In this document: positions 23,851 to 32,705 of the stretch, one piece after another
Numbering within the stretch: the first letter of the stretch is position 1
How the letters are laid out: each line of letters opens with the position of its first letter
Source of the DNA: Leptolyngbya sp. FACHB-261
GTDB taxonomy: Bacteria > Cyanobacteriota > Cyanobacteriia > FACHB-261
Reading direction: 5' to 3'
NCBI RefSeq assembly: GCF_014696065.1
Contig: NZ_JACJPL010000015.1
Coordinates: forward strand, 434,001 to 498,000
Length of the DNA stretch: 64,000 nucleotides
Made by a program: the position numbers and the translations under genes
Notes under the pieces: generated by a model
Database searches by the model: none
Told to the model about the DNA's origin: nothing
The model's input: the letters and a program-made list of their open reading frames with translations, nothing else

Positions 23851-26664
23851 TTACTGGGTTTGCTTCGGCCTGGAATACTGGAGGCTGACTTCCTGCAATT
23901 TCTCCGAGGAAGCCTCCAGTTCTATGCTGTCAGGCTGAGCAGGCTCACCGTTGACTTGTAGATTATAGGTGCCCTGCTGTAGCCTTTCTAGGTAATAAAC
24001 GCCGGCGTTGTTGGTCACCGAGAACATTCGCTGTTTGGAATCAGACTGAATGGCCTCCACCCTCACCCCGCCAAGAGGTTTCCCTTGAGGATCGGTGACA
24101 GTACCTGCCAAAGTGTAAGACGGAACCAGGGGAATCAGAACTGGTGTATGGCTCCCGGCCACAACTTCCACAGCCAAAGCATTCGATGCGACTTGCCAAT
24201 CAGCAGGAAAACCAGCAGGGTCAAAGTCTAAGCGATAAGTATTTGGCGGTAGGCGCAGAGAAATGCGGTCATTTAGAATTTCTGGACGCAGAGATTGGAT
24301 GGGCTGGTTGTTGAGCAGAATTAAGCTGGGGTCCGTATAGAAAGCCTCATTGGCATCTCGCCGACCATTGTTGTTACGGTCAAGAAAGGGTTGGATTAAC
24401 AGACCGCCCTGAGTGCGAAAGTAATTGGCATGACGATCGCCTGCTGTGATTCCCTGCTGAAAGTTGAGGCTGGGCACTAGCTCTAGGCTAAAAGTTGCTT
24501 GATCGGAAGTAACAGATACCCCTTGATATCGCGCTCTCACCATCAAGCCGGGCACGATTGTTGTCCCCACACTGGCAATTAGTCCCGAGCCCTGAGTGCC
24601 AACTGCATATCCCAACTCTGCTTGCCAGAGATAATTGCCGTCGATTGATCTCTGTTGTGAGTGGTAATGCCACGCCAAGCTTAATAACTTATCGCTACGG
24701 TTTTGATTTTGTGTTTCATAACCTAAAACTAAAGCATGGCCAGTTGTGAAATCGTTGTCTGGCGAAAAATCATAGCTCAGTTCAGAGCGAGAGCCAATTT
24801 CATTACCAAATTGGCTAAGTTGTAACCTGCCTAGGCGTTGAAATAAACTCCAGCGAAGACGACTTTTGGCATCTAAAGTAACCCGAGCGAAGGTAGAGGC
24901 AGTGCGGCTGCTAGAAACAATTTGTAGACCAGCGGCTACAGAATCTCGGCTATCTGCGATGCCTAGCAAGGTTAAGCCGGGAATGACTTGCCAATCTAAA
25001 TTGAAGCGACTGGAAAACTGGTCGCTGCTAAACTGTGCCCGAAAGTTACGAGAGGGTTCAAAGCTGATATTGGCGTTGATATCCCAAGAGCCATCCCCGC
25101 CCCCCGTAAGGGCAGACACTGCTACGCGCAGAGGCACACCTCTAGGCTGAAAGAACAGTTCTCCCAATCCCCGCATGGACTGGTCGTAGACTGCACCCAG
25201 ACCCACCGTCAGTTCTTGTGACAAGCCCCAGCGTTGAGCAATTCCTCCTTGAAAATCCGAGAAGTTGCCCAGGAATTTTCCCGCTTGGAAATTGAGTGGC
25301 TCGCGTTGAAATCCAGCTGAGATAACTAGAGCCGAGGCTCCTGCCGGAAGTTGACCAGGCACAATTGAGAAAGTTGCCTCTCGAATTTCAGGTTGAGCAG
25401 TTAAGCGGCCCTGAGGGTAAAGTAAGACGCGATAATTGCTCAGAAACTGGTTGTCAACTTTAACGTTTTCAAATCGATAAATACCAGAGGAATCTACCAA
25501 AACCTCGGTAACCAAGCGACTGTTGAAGCCTTGAGTTAGGCGCGCTAATGTGCCTGGCTCCGCGCGTCCTACGATTGTCTGACCTACTTGGGCTGCCTGT
25601 AGACGCTGACGTGGATCAGCCTCGCCATAGAGTTGTAGCTGTGGTACGAAGCCCTGCCGTTGAATAGTTGTAAAGCCCCAATAGTCGTTTGTTCCCTGGC
25701 TAGACCAGAAAGGGGGCTGAGAGCCGATGATGAAGTCGGACTGATTCGTCTGCCGCTGAAACCGAGCCTCAGCTAAGCTCCAAGTTCTTTGATTACGGAG
25801 GTCAGGCTGATCGGTTCGAATAAACCAACTGCCACCTAAGAGAGTGCCAACTGCCATTAGCTCTCCCCTAGCGTTTGTGGAGGTTCCCTGAGAACCACTC
25901 ACGTCAACTCGTTGCTCAATGGCTGCTAGCGATAAGGTTGAGGATCCAATGTATGGCAACCCTTCGAGTTGAATTGGAGTATCTATCGAGCTAACAGCTT
26001 GGTTGGTTTGTTCCAGCCAAGGTGCTTGCAACTGAATTGCATACTCATTGAGATCAAATTTCGCTTCAACGCCAAATAGAGTTTTTAGATCTTGCACGGA
26101 GAAGACCAGACCTAGTTCCGGGTCGGTCTGCACTCGCTTAGGATCGACACGGGTAACGAGGCCTGGTGACTGCAGCTCTACCTGACCATCAGGCAAAACT
26201 CTTGTACTAAATTGCAATGCCTTGATGACAGCATCGTAGGGCAAAAGCCATTGATCAAAACTAATAGCTTGGCTTCCATTCTCTTGCCCGCGTATCAAAA
26301 CACTAGAAATTACACTGCGGCTACCAGCATTTAATCCGACTGGAAAAACGCTAAATCCTGATGGAACCTGAGCTATCTGTGAGGAAGTTGTGTTTGATGA
26401 AGGTTCAGAGTGAGGGGAGGTTGAGGTGTCAGATGTAAGTATTGTTGGCGCAGTGATAGTTGAGGCACTATTCTCTTGAGAATTACCCTCTAACAACTGG
26501 GCCGAAGAGGATATGTTTGTTGTAGGAATAAATCTAGGATCAGCAACACCTCTAGGCGAGGCAAATTCAACGATGACTGGTTGAGGGGGAGGTGAGACTG
26601 GATAGGGCATATTCCAGCAGAAGAAGACCGACAAGCAAGTCAAATCCATCGCCTCGACGAGCAT
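23851..26664 (-). CDS. Usher-like outer-membrane protein of a chaperone-usher-type cluster
   Basis: A 937-residue protein. After a low-complexity Ser/Thr/Pro region (about 20-95) come a periplasmic domain with LPYDAVIKAL and FSVQDLKTLF, a long run of alternating strands typical of an outer-membrane barrel, and near the end DRNNNGRRDANEAF and a carboxypeptidase-regulatory-like fold (YTLAGTVTDPQGKPLGGVRVEA). This order resembles FimD/PapC ushers and the usher-like proteins paired with spore-coat-U subunits. It is last in a minus-strand cluster after a pilin-like gene and a PapD-like chaperone. The annotated N-terminus is unusual and the true start may differ. Confidence 0.7.
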   Translation of the reverse strand: MLVEAMDLTCLSVFFCWNMPYPVSPPPQPVIVEFASPRGVADPRFIPTTNISSSAQLLEGNSQENSASTITAPTILTSDTSTSPHSEPSSNTTSSQIAQVPSGFSVFPVGLNAGSRSVISSVLIRGQENGSQAISFDQWLLPYDAVIKALQFSTRVLPDGQVELQSPGLVTRVDPKRVQTDPELGLVFSVQDLKTLFGVEAKFDLNEYAIQLQAPWLEQTNQAVSSIDTPIQLEGLPYIGSSTLSLAAIEQRVDVSGSQGTSTNARGELMAVGTLLGGSWFIRTDQPDLRNQRTWSLAEARFQRQTNQSDFIIGSQPPFWSSQGTNDYWGFTTIQRQGFVPQLQLYGEADPRQRLQAAQVGQTIVGRAEPGTLARLTQGFNSRLVTEVLVDSSGIYRFENVKVDNQFLSNYRVLLYPQGRLTAQPEIREATFSIVPGQLPAGASALVISAGFQREPLNFQAGKFLGNFSDFQGGIAQRWGLSQELTVGLGAVYDQSMRGLGELFFQPRGVPLRVAVSALTGGGDGSWDINANISFEPSRNFRAQFSSDQFSSRFNLDWQVIPGLTLLGIADSRDSVAAGLQIVSSSRTASTFARVTLDAKSRLRWSLFQRLGRLQLSQFGNEIGSRSELSYDFSPDNDFTTGHALVLGYETQNQNRSDKLLSLAWHYHSQQRSIDGNYLWQAELGYAVGTQGSGLIASVGTTIVPGLMVRARYQGVSVTSDQATFSLELVPSLNFQQGITAGDRHANYFRTQGGLLIQPFLDRNNNGRRDANEAFYTDPSLILLNNQPIQSLRPEILNDRISLRLPPNTYRLDFDPAGFPADWQVASNALAVEVVAGSHTPVLIPLVPSYTLAGTVTDPQGKPLGGVRVEAIQSDSKQRMFSVTNNAGVYYLERLQQGTYNLQVNGEPAQPDSIELEASSEKLQEVSLQYSRPKQTQ

Positions 26665-26725
26665 CTACACCGAGGCAATGTCAGCTTCTTTTGAGCCCTA
26701 ACATCAATGTCTGGGCTACCTTATC

Positions 26726-27595
26726 TCATCGATTAGAACTTGCGCTAGAACGGGCAGGAATGGTCAAGGTCACATTAAATGGAACAGCCTTTTTACTATC
26801 ACTCCCGCCCCAAGTTAAATTCCCAGCTAATTCATAGCTGCCTGGTTGCAATAATGCTTGCTCTGGGCTGGAATTGCTTAGCCCAAGATTACGTTCACTC
26901 TGGGCGACGAGTGATATTTGCTCCAAATTTCCAGTTCGAACTGTAGATCCTTCTTTTTTTAGGGTCCAAGAACCAGTTAATTGAACAGAGGCCTGACCTG
27001 CATTGCGAACTAGTAACTGCAGTTGATTTCGCTCAACATTGTAGCTAGCGCTCTCTGCAACTGGTTGAGGCGATAATTCCCCATTTCTTACATAAACGGT
27101 GGCACCAATCCGAGTAATGATACCGACGTTATTACCACTGCCATTGCTACCAGTGGTCTCAGTTAATGGCTCTGCAAACACCACAGCTCGATATTCACCA
27201 TTGCCAAGGCTGGGAACAAACCGAGCAATGAAGCGGACTCGCCTTGTTACTCCCGGCGGAATAGTTAGCTCGCGGGGGGAGAACTGCAAGTAAGGGCTAA
27301 GATCGCTGGGATTGGACGGTATTACTTCAAAGCCACGGTCACGGCTGTAAGTGAAGGGCTCAACGTAGACTCGGGCACGCAGCTCTGCGTTGCTGGTATT
27401 GCTGATGTTGATGGTGCCTTGGGCCTGACCTCGGTTAGCCTGCACCTCAACAATCATTGGCGAGATGCCCAATTGCGCTTGGGCCGAACCAGCCCAAAGC
27501 AAGGCAGCAGATAACAAGCAACCGCTATAGCGAAAAGCTCTAGAGACAACTCTAGACGTTGCTAGAAACTTAGAAACTACACTCGGCACAGTCAT
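26726..27595 (-). CDS. PapD-like periplasmic pilus chaperone
   Basis: A 289-residue exported protein. Start ATG 27595 is chosen over an upstream in-frame start because AGAGG lies 5 bases before it; signal peptide ends SAQAQ. The mature part opens LGISPMIVEVQANRGQAQGTINISN, matching the first strand of PapD-like chaperones, with YLQFSPRELTIPPGVTRRVRF as the alignment of the donor-strand region and a second Ig-like domain after residue 170. Such chaperones hold pilus subunits in the periplasm and deliver them to the usher. It stands between the pilin-like gene (240 bases away) and the usher-like gene (62 bases). Confidence 0.78.
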   Translation of the reverse strand: MTVPSVVSKFLATSRVVSRAFRYSGCLLSAALLWAGSAQAQLGISPMIVEVQANRGQAQGTINISNTSNAELRARVYVEPFTYSRDRGFEVIPSNPSDLSPYLQFSPRELTIPPGVTRRVRFIARFVPSLGNGEYRAVVFAEPLTETTGSNGSGNNVGIITRIGATVYVRNGELSPQPVAESASYNVERNQLQLLVRNAGQASVQLTGSWTLKKEGSTVRTGNLEQISLVAQSERNLGLSNSSPEQALLQPGSYELAGNLTWGGSDSKKAVPFNVTLTIPARSSASSNR

Positions 27596-27834
27596 TGAAC
27601 CTCTACATCCAGTCTCGAAGGTTGTTAAGAAAAAGACCATCTGGAGCTTTGTCAGAACGTCTGTTCCGTCTGGAGCGAGGTATTAACCTATTGGAGATTT
27701 TTCAATGATTTGATTAAGCCATTTAAGCCAGTGGGAAAACCTACATTTCTTGCTCTAATGGTTAGAGGCAGAGCGTTTTCCCACAAAGATCATTAACATG
27801 AGAAGCAGGCACTGATAGCATTAGTAGCAGCTTG

Positions 27835-28314
27835 CTACTGAGGAGTAGCTGTCAATTTGACTTTGTATCCGTAGGCTCCTGCCTCAAGGAAATCATCTTT
27901 CACAACTCTCATGTTGACATTTAAGGTTGTGACGCCAATCGGTAGTGCGACCGGTGCAGCAGGACCTGTTAAATTGCTCAGTACATTGTTAACCAAGCCA
28001 TTACCACTGACAGTTGCAGAGGCTGCGGTCGGCGTGAAGCTAGGACCCAGGGTCTGAATAGGAGCATCAACAGTTAGGTTAGTCCTTGTATTACAAGTCA
28101 GAACAGCAATTCCAGCGAGTCCTCCGGTTGCAGTACTATCTAAAGCCGTTGAGTTATCAGTAGTTCCTAGCAATCCGGCAGTGGGAACAAAGGCGCATAC
28201 GCTTAGCACAGTTCCAGTGAAGGGAATATCGGTTGTCACCGCGCCAGCCGCAGGTGTAAAGGCAACAGCACTACTCAGAGTCAGGACAGAAGCTAGCAAG
28301 GTACGACGAATCAT
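27835..28314 (-). CDS. Pilin-like (spore coat U/fimbrial) subunit
   Basis: A 159-residue exported protein with signal peptide to about 25 (AAGAV). The mature sequence starts TTDIPFTGTVLSVCAFVP and has LTCNTRTNL further on, giving a likely disulfide of the kind that links the first strands of archaic pilins. It ends YGYKVKLTATPQ, with Thr/Val-rich strands in between. AAGGA lies 8 bases before the ATG. It is first in the minus-strand cluster with chaperone and usher, the usual order of an archaic chaperone-usher operon. Assignment rests on context, cysteines and composition more than on a signature. Confidence 0.65.
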   Translation of the reverse strand: MIRRTLLASVLTLSSAVAFTPAAGAVTTDIPFTGTVLSVCAFVPTAGLLGTTDNSTALDSTATGGLAGIAVLTCNTRTNLTVDAPIQTLGPSFTPTAASATVSGNGLVNNVLSNLTGPAAPVALPIGVTTLNVNMRVVKDDFLEAGAYGYKVKLTATPQ

Positions 28315-28433
28315 TGCAGTAATTCCTTAGGAAGAGTTTGAATCTAAGCAGTAGAACGCTTGAGCCAATTCATCAAGCTGAAATCACTCTACAAAATGCA
28401 CTTGTCCCTGGTAATCCGGTTGAATACGGTTCT

Positions 28434-28451
28434 CTAAGCCAAGCGGCTTAG
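28434..28451. other. Short perfect hairpin between the pilin-like and ABC-F genes
   Basis: CTAAGCC and GGCTTAG surround AAGC. No T run follows on either strand. It lies in the divergent intergenic region 28315-28588, which otherwise holds only the two promoters' presumed space. Confidence 0.3.
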
Positions 28452-28588
28452 ATCCCTAAGCAAAACTACAGAGCCACAGAGCCTTTCAGTGAAACTCAGG
28501 TTGCCTGAACGCAGAACGTCCCCAAACCGAGTCACTTTGGAGGGTCAGGCAGGCAAAATGGAGATTGGCTCCCCTTTGTCTGCTTCCA

Positions 28589-30508
28589 ATGAGTATTTTT
28601 ACCCTGCAATCGGTTCAGAAGCACTTTGGCATCAAAGAGATTCTCAAAAGCGCCAGCTTCAGTCTGGACAACTCCGATAAGGTGGGCCTGATCGGAACCA
28701 ACGGTTCTGGTAAATCAACCTTGCTGAAAATGATTGCGGGACTGGAACCGGTTGATGAGGGCCAACTGCTAGTTAATTCAGGTGTTCGCGTTGTTTACCT
28801 ACCGCAGCAGCCTGAACTAGATGAAAGCCGCACGGTGCTGGAGCAGGTCTTTGCTGACAGTGGCGAACAGATGACCGTGGTGCGCGAATACGAACAGCTC
28901 TCTGACCAGCTAGCCCACGGACAAGCAGATCCTTCGGGCCAGCTTATGACCCGTTTGGCGACGCTTAGCCAGCGAATGGAGGCGACCGGAGCTTGGGATT
29001 TAGAAACCAAGGCCAAAATCATTCTGTCTAAACTGGGCATTGAGGACTTTAACGCTCGTGTAGGTAACCTTTCTGGCGGCTACCGCAAGCGCATCGCCCT
29101 AGCTTCTGCACTGCTATCAGAGCCCGATGTGTTGCTGATGGATGAGCCTACCAACCATTTGGACGCATTGTCGGTGGAGTGGCTGCAAAGTTATCTGAAC
29201 CGTTATCGAGGCGCAATTTTGCTGATTACCCACGATCGTTATTTTCTGGATCAGGTGACCAACCGCATCCTGGAAATTGACCGAGGTGATCTTTATAGCT
29301 ACGCCGGTAACTATTCGTACTATCTGGAAAAGAAAGCGCTGGCTGAAGAGTCTGCAATCAGCACTCAGCGCAAGCATCAAGGCGTTCTACGTCGCGAGTT
29401 GGAATGGCTCAAGCGAGGACCCAAAGCTCGCAGCACCAAACAGAAAGCTCGAATTGAGCGTGTCCACGATATGCAGGCAACAGAATTTAAGCAGGTTCAG
29501 GGCAAGGTAGATATCGCCACTGCCGGTCGCCGGATTGGCAAAAAAGTAATCGAACTCGATAGGATTAGCAAAGCCTACGGCGACCGCACTTTAATCAAGA
29601 GTTTTTCCTACAATTTCAATCCTGAGGATCGCATTGGCATCATTGGTGGCAATGGTGCTGGCAAATCGACCTTGATGGATATTATTACCGGACGAGTCCA
29701 GCCTGACTCCGGCACGGTTGAAATTGGTTCTACTATTCACATTGGGTATTTTGACCAACACTCTGAGGCACTGCTTTCGGCTCTAAACGAGAACCAGCGG
29801 GTCATTGACTACATTAAAGAAGAAGGGGAATTCGTCAAACTAGCAGATGGCACTCAGATTAGTGCCTCGCAAATGCTGGAGCGTTTTCTATTCCCTGGTA
29901 GTCAGCAATATGCCCCTATTCATAAGCTTTCAGGCGGCGAAAAACGTCGTCTGTTTCTGCTTCGGGTGCTGATGGGTGCTCCCAACGTGTTAATTCTCGA
30001 TGAGCCTACCAATGATCTGGATGTGCAAACGCTGGCAGTGCTCGAAGAATATCTGGAAGACTTCACAGGCTGTGTCATTGTTGTCTCCCACGATCGTTAC
30101 TTTCTGGACCGAGTGGTTGACACTATTTTCGCGCTAGAACCAGGTGGTAATCTGCGCCAATATCCTGGCAATTATTCCATCTATCTTGACTTCAAGAAGA
30201 ATGAAGAAGAGGTAGTCACTCCAGCAAATTCCCGTCCCAAAGAAACCCAGACTAAAGCTGAGAGCCAGCCAAGCGATAATGGCAAGCCGCGCAAATTGTC
30301 TTACAAAGAAAAGCGCGAATTTGACTCGCTGGAAGGCAAGATAGCAAAAATGGAAACCGAGAAAGCCGAGCTAGAGAAAGCTCTGCAAACTATGCCATCT
30401 ACCGATTTCAGCAAAGTGCAGAAGCTCTATGAGCAAGTACAGGCACTGAGTCAAGCGTTAGATACCGCTACCGAACGCTGGTTAGAGCTAGCTGAGATTG
30501 AGCCCTAA
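28589..30508 (+). CDS. ABC-F family ATPase (Uup-like)
   Basis: A soluble twin-ATPase protein of 639 residues that likely acts on the ribosome or in DNA-related control. ATG 28589 (MSIFTLQSVQKHFG) is preferred to a TTG 24 bases upstream because ABC-F proteins begin there. The first half has GTNGSGKSTLLK, LSGGYRKRIALASAL and LLMDEPTNHLD; the second GGNGAGKSTLMD, LSGGEKRRLFLLRVL and LILDEPTNDLD. The central linker is basic (KRGPKARSTKQKAR). After about residue 545 a Lys/Glu-rich coiled coil (KLSYKEKREFDSLEGKI) matches the Uup branch. There is no membrane domain. Confidence 0.88.
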   Translation: MSIFTLQSVQKHFGIKEILKSASFSLDNSDKVGLIGTNGSGKSTLLKMIAGLEPVDEGQLLVNSGVRVVYLPQQPELDESRTVLEQVFADSGEQMTVVREYEQLSDQLAHGQADPSGQLMTRLATLSQRMEATGAWDLETKAKIILSKLGIEDFNARVGNLSGGYRKRIALASALLSEPDVLLMDEPTNHLDALSVEWLQSYLNRYRGAILLITHDRYFLDQVTNRILEIDRGDLYSYAGNYSYYLEKKALAEESAISTQRKHQGVLRRELEWLKRGPKARSTKQKARIERVHDMQATEFKQVQGKVDIATAGRRIGKKVIELDRISKAYGDRTLIKSFSYNFNPEDRIGIIGGNGAGKSTLMDIITGRVQPDSGTVEIGSTIHIGYFDQHSEALLSALNENQRVIDYIKEEGEFVKLADGTQISASQMLERFLFPGSQQYAPIHKLSGGEKRRLFLLRVLMGAPNVLILDEPTNDLDVQTLAVLEEYLEDFTGCVIVVSHDRYFLDRVVDTIFALEPGGNLRQYPGNYSIYLDFKKNEEEVVTPANSRPKETQTKAESQPSDNGKPRKLSYKEKREFDSLEGKIAKMETEKAELEKALQTMPSTDFSKVQKLYEQVQALSQALDTATERWLELAEIEP

Positions 30509-30527
30509 CTCAAGCCTTAGATCAACT

Positions 30528-31346
30528 CTAATCAGCTTCTCGTAGACAGGCTCTTAGCTGCTGCCAGATCTCTTCGGTGCCAGCAGCCAGTACAGCAAAA
30601 GAGCGGTTGGTGTAGTCTTGCCCTGGCTCCAGGGGAAAAGGATCTACACCTGATAATGTGCGCACTACGCCTCCAGCCTCTGGCACGATCACCCAGGCTG
30701 CTGCCAAGTCCCAGGCTTTTGGGGTAGCCTCGATCCCGCCCCGCACGCTGCTATTAGCCACTGCCATCAGGTTATGAGCAGCAGAACCGAGAATCCGAGG
30801 CTTACAGGGCAGAGCAACTTCATAGCGATTGAGGGTGCGGGAGCAGAGGTTAAAAAAATCGTTGGCACCAATGTCTTGGGTGCGGGTTCGCAAGCGGTTG
30901 CCATTCAAAAATGCACCTTCACCCACAGCTGCCCAGAACGTCTGCTGAACTGGGGGAAAGTGGCCCAAGCCAAACAGTGGTCTTCCCTGATGAAGTAGCG
31001 CAACTGAGATTCCCCAGATTGGCACACCTTGCGCAAAGTTAGTCGTGCCATCTAATGGATCGATCACCCAACACCATTCAGCACCATCGAACGTTTGGCA
31101 CCCCTCCTCAGTCAGCAGGCTGTGGTGAGGGTAACGCTGGCGCAAGGCACTCACAAGGGCCGTATCAGCATCGCGATCGGCCTGAGTAACCAGACTGCCA
31201 TCTGCCTTCTGCTGACTCAGCACCTGCCCAAACTGAGACAACAGCAACAGCCCCACCTGCTTAACCACTTGCTCGGTATCTTCGAGGAACTCAAGCAGGC
31301 TAGCGTGGGCGGTTGTTTCGAGCAGCAAATCGGTGCTGGAAGTCAT
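30528..31346 (-). CDS. Inositol-monophosphatase family phosphatase
   Basis: A 272-residue Mg2+-dependent phosphatase. The metal-binding signature is VIDPLDGTTNFAQG with an upstream LLTEEG, and the second site WDLAAAWVIVPEAGG matches the family. It could act on inositol phosphate, histidinol phosphate or related substrates; the motifs do not separate them. It overlaps the stop of the upstream AI-2E family gene by 4 bases, so both are likely one operon. It converges with the ABC-F gene across a 19-base gap. Confidence 0.87.
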   Translation of the reverse strand: MTSSTDLLLETTAHASLLEFLEDTEQVVKQVGLLLLSQFGQVLSQQKADGSLVTQADRDADTALVSALRQRYPHHSLLTEEGCQTFDGAEWCWVIDPLDGTTNFAQGVPIWGISVALLHQGRPLFGLGHFPPVQQTFWAAVGEGAFLNGNRLRTRTQDIGANDFFNLCSRTLNRYEVALPCKPRILGSAAHNLMAVANSSVRGGIEATPKAWDLAAAWVIVPEAGGVVRTLSGVDPFPLEPGQDYTNRSFAVLAAGTEEIWQQLRACLREAD

Positions 31347-32548
31347 AACGGGCCTGGAAACTTAGTGGCTGGGGGAGCAATCGGCAAGCGGGGACTGCTC
31401 AAGTCGGGCTCAGCTGCACGTCCGGCCTCAGCGGCCTCAGCTTGCAATTTAGGCTTGAGGTAAAGGTTCTCCAGCAGAACAGCAGCCCCAGCCACCCAGG
31501 GTGGCACGATCAGGGCACCAATAATCCCTAAGACCTGAGTTCCGCCTAGAACTGCCAGCAGTTGATAGAGGGGGTGCAGACCTACAGACGAGCCTACCAA
31601 TAGAGGGTCCAGCACGTAAGTTTCTAGATTCTGGATCAGCACAAACAGCACCAGCACCCAGAGCACCAGCCAACCACCCTGTGGCAAGGCCACAATCAGG
31701 GCAGGCACAGCGCCCAGTACAGGTCCCAGAAAGGGGATGAGATTGGTGACGCCTGCAATGGCTCCCAGCCCAATTGCGAAGTCGCTCATGCCCAGAACAC
31801 TTAAGCCCAGCGTTACCCCTACAGCCAGAACGGCTGAAACCAGAATGCGGCCTCGAATGTAGCTGCCCATACGCTCGCCAATTGGGCCAGCTTGATCCTG
31901 TAGCCGCTGATCCCAAGGCTCTGGAAAAAGCTGAGTAATGCCGTTTATTAAGGTTTTACTATCTGCGGCCATATAGCCTGAGATAAACAGGGACAGTACC
32001 AGACTGAAGAAGCCACCGACAATATTGGTAGTCACGCCCAGAGACTGGCGCAAAAGCTGATCGGCAGAACGAATCGACCAGCCAGCAATGTCCTGGGGAT
32101 TGAAGAACTGCCGAACCAATTCGGGACGGGTTGAACTGATTCGCGAAATAGCCGCCTCTACCAAATCTCGCAGGGTGCTCACATAGATTGGAGACTGTCG
32201 AATGAGACGTTGCACCTGGTCAATCACGGTTGGGCCAATTAAGACACCCACACCGGTGAGGCCTAAGATCAGACCCAAGTACACCACTAATACCGTCAGC
32301 CAGCGGGGCAAGCGCAGACGCTCAGCCCGATCAACAACGGGCACAATTGAGGCGGCCAAAACTACGGCGATCATTAGCGTTACCAGCAGCCCCCGTAACT
32401 GCCAGAACACCGCCACTCCAGCTAACGCCGCTAAGACGCCAGCCAATGTGCCGAAAGAAAGGGTAATGCGCTGCTCCCGCATATCGGCAGCATAGCAGCC
32501 CTGGGCTAGCCTGGTCTTGTCCCGCGAGGGGTTAGCAGGGACGTCCAA
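31343..32548 (-). CDS. AI-2E family transporter
   Basis: A 401-residue membrane protein with about seven or eight hydrophobic segments. Motifs such as ALAGVAVFWQLRGLLVTLMIAVVLA, ITLSFGTL and LVGSSVGLHPLYQLLAVLGGTQ are typical of the AI-2E transporter (PerM) family, which contains exporters and Na+/H+ antiporters of varied substrate. Two starts are possible: TTG at 32548 with AAGG at good spacing, or ATG at 32482 (MREQRITLS), where the hydrophobic core begins. It overlaps the phosphatase gene by 4 bases. Confidence 0.85.
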   Translation of the reverse strand: MDVPANPSRDKTRLAQGCYAADMREQRITLSFGTLAGVLAALAGVAVFWQLRGLLVTLMIAVVLAASIVPVVDRAERLRLPRWLTVLVVYLGLILGLTGVGVLIGPTVIDQVQRLIRQSPIYVSTLRDLVEAAISRISSTRPELVRQFFNPQDIAGWSIRSADQLLRQSLGVTTNIVGGFFSLVLSLFISGYMAADSKTLINGITQLFPEPWDQRLQDQAGPIGERMGSYIRGRILVSAVLAVGVTLGLSVLGMSDFAIGLGAIAGVTNLIPFLGPVLGAVPALIVALPQGGWLVLWVLVLFVLIQNLETYVLDPLLVGSSVGLHPLYQLLAVLGGTQVLGIIGALIVPPWVAGAAVLLENLYLKPKLQAEAAEAGRAAEPDLSSPRLPIAPPATKFPGPL

Positions 32549-32705
32549 AAGACCTTAAAGCAGGCTGTCTCCATTTCCTTATTCTCTGGCTAAGGTTGAG
32601 ATGTAGCAGCTCGACGGCAGAGCCGTAGGATGGGGTAAGTCAACTGACAACGACTCGCTCAGTTCATTTGACTCCGTTAATCCGACATTGAGATAGGGGG
32701 ATCTT

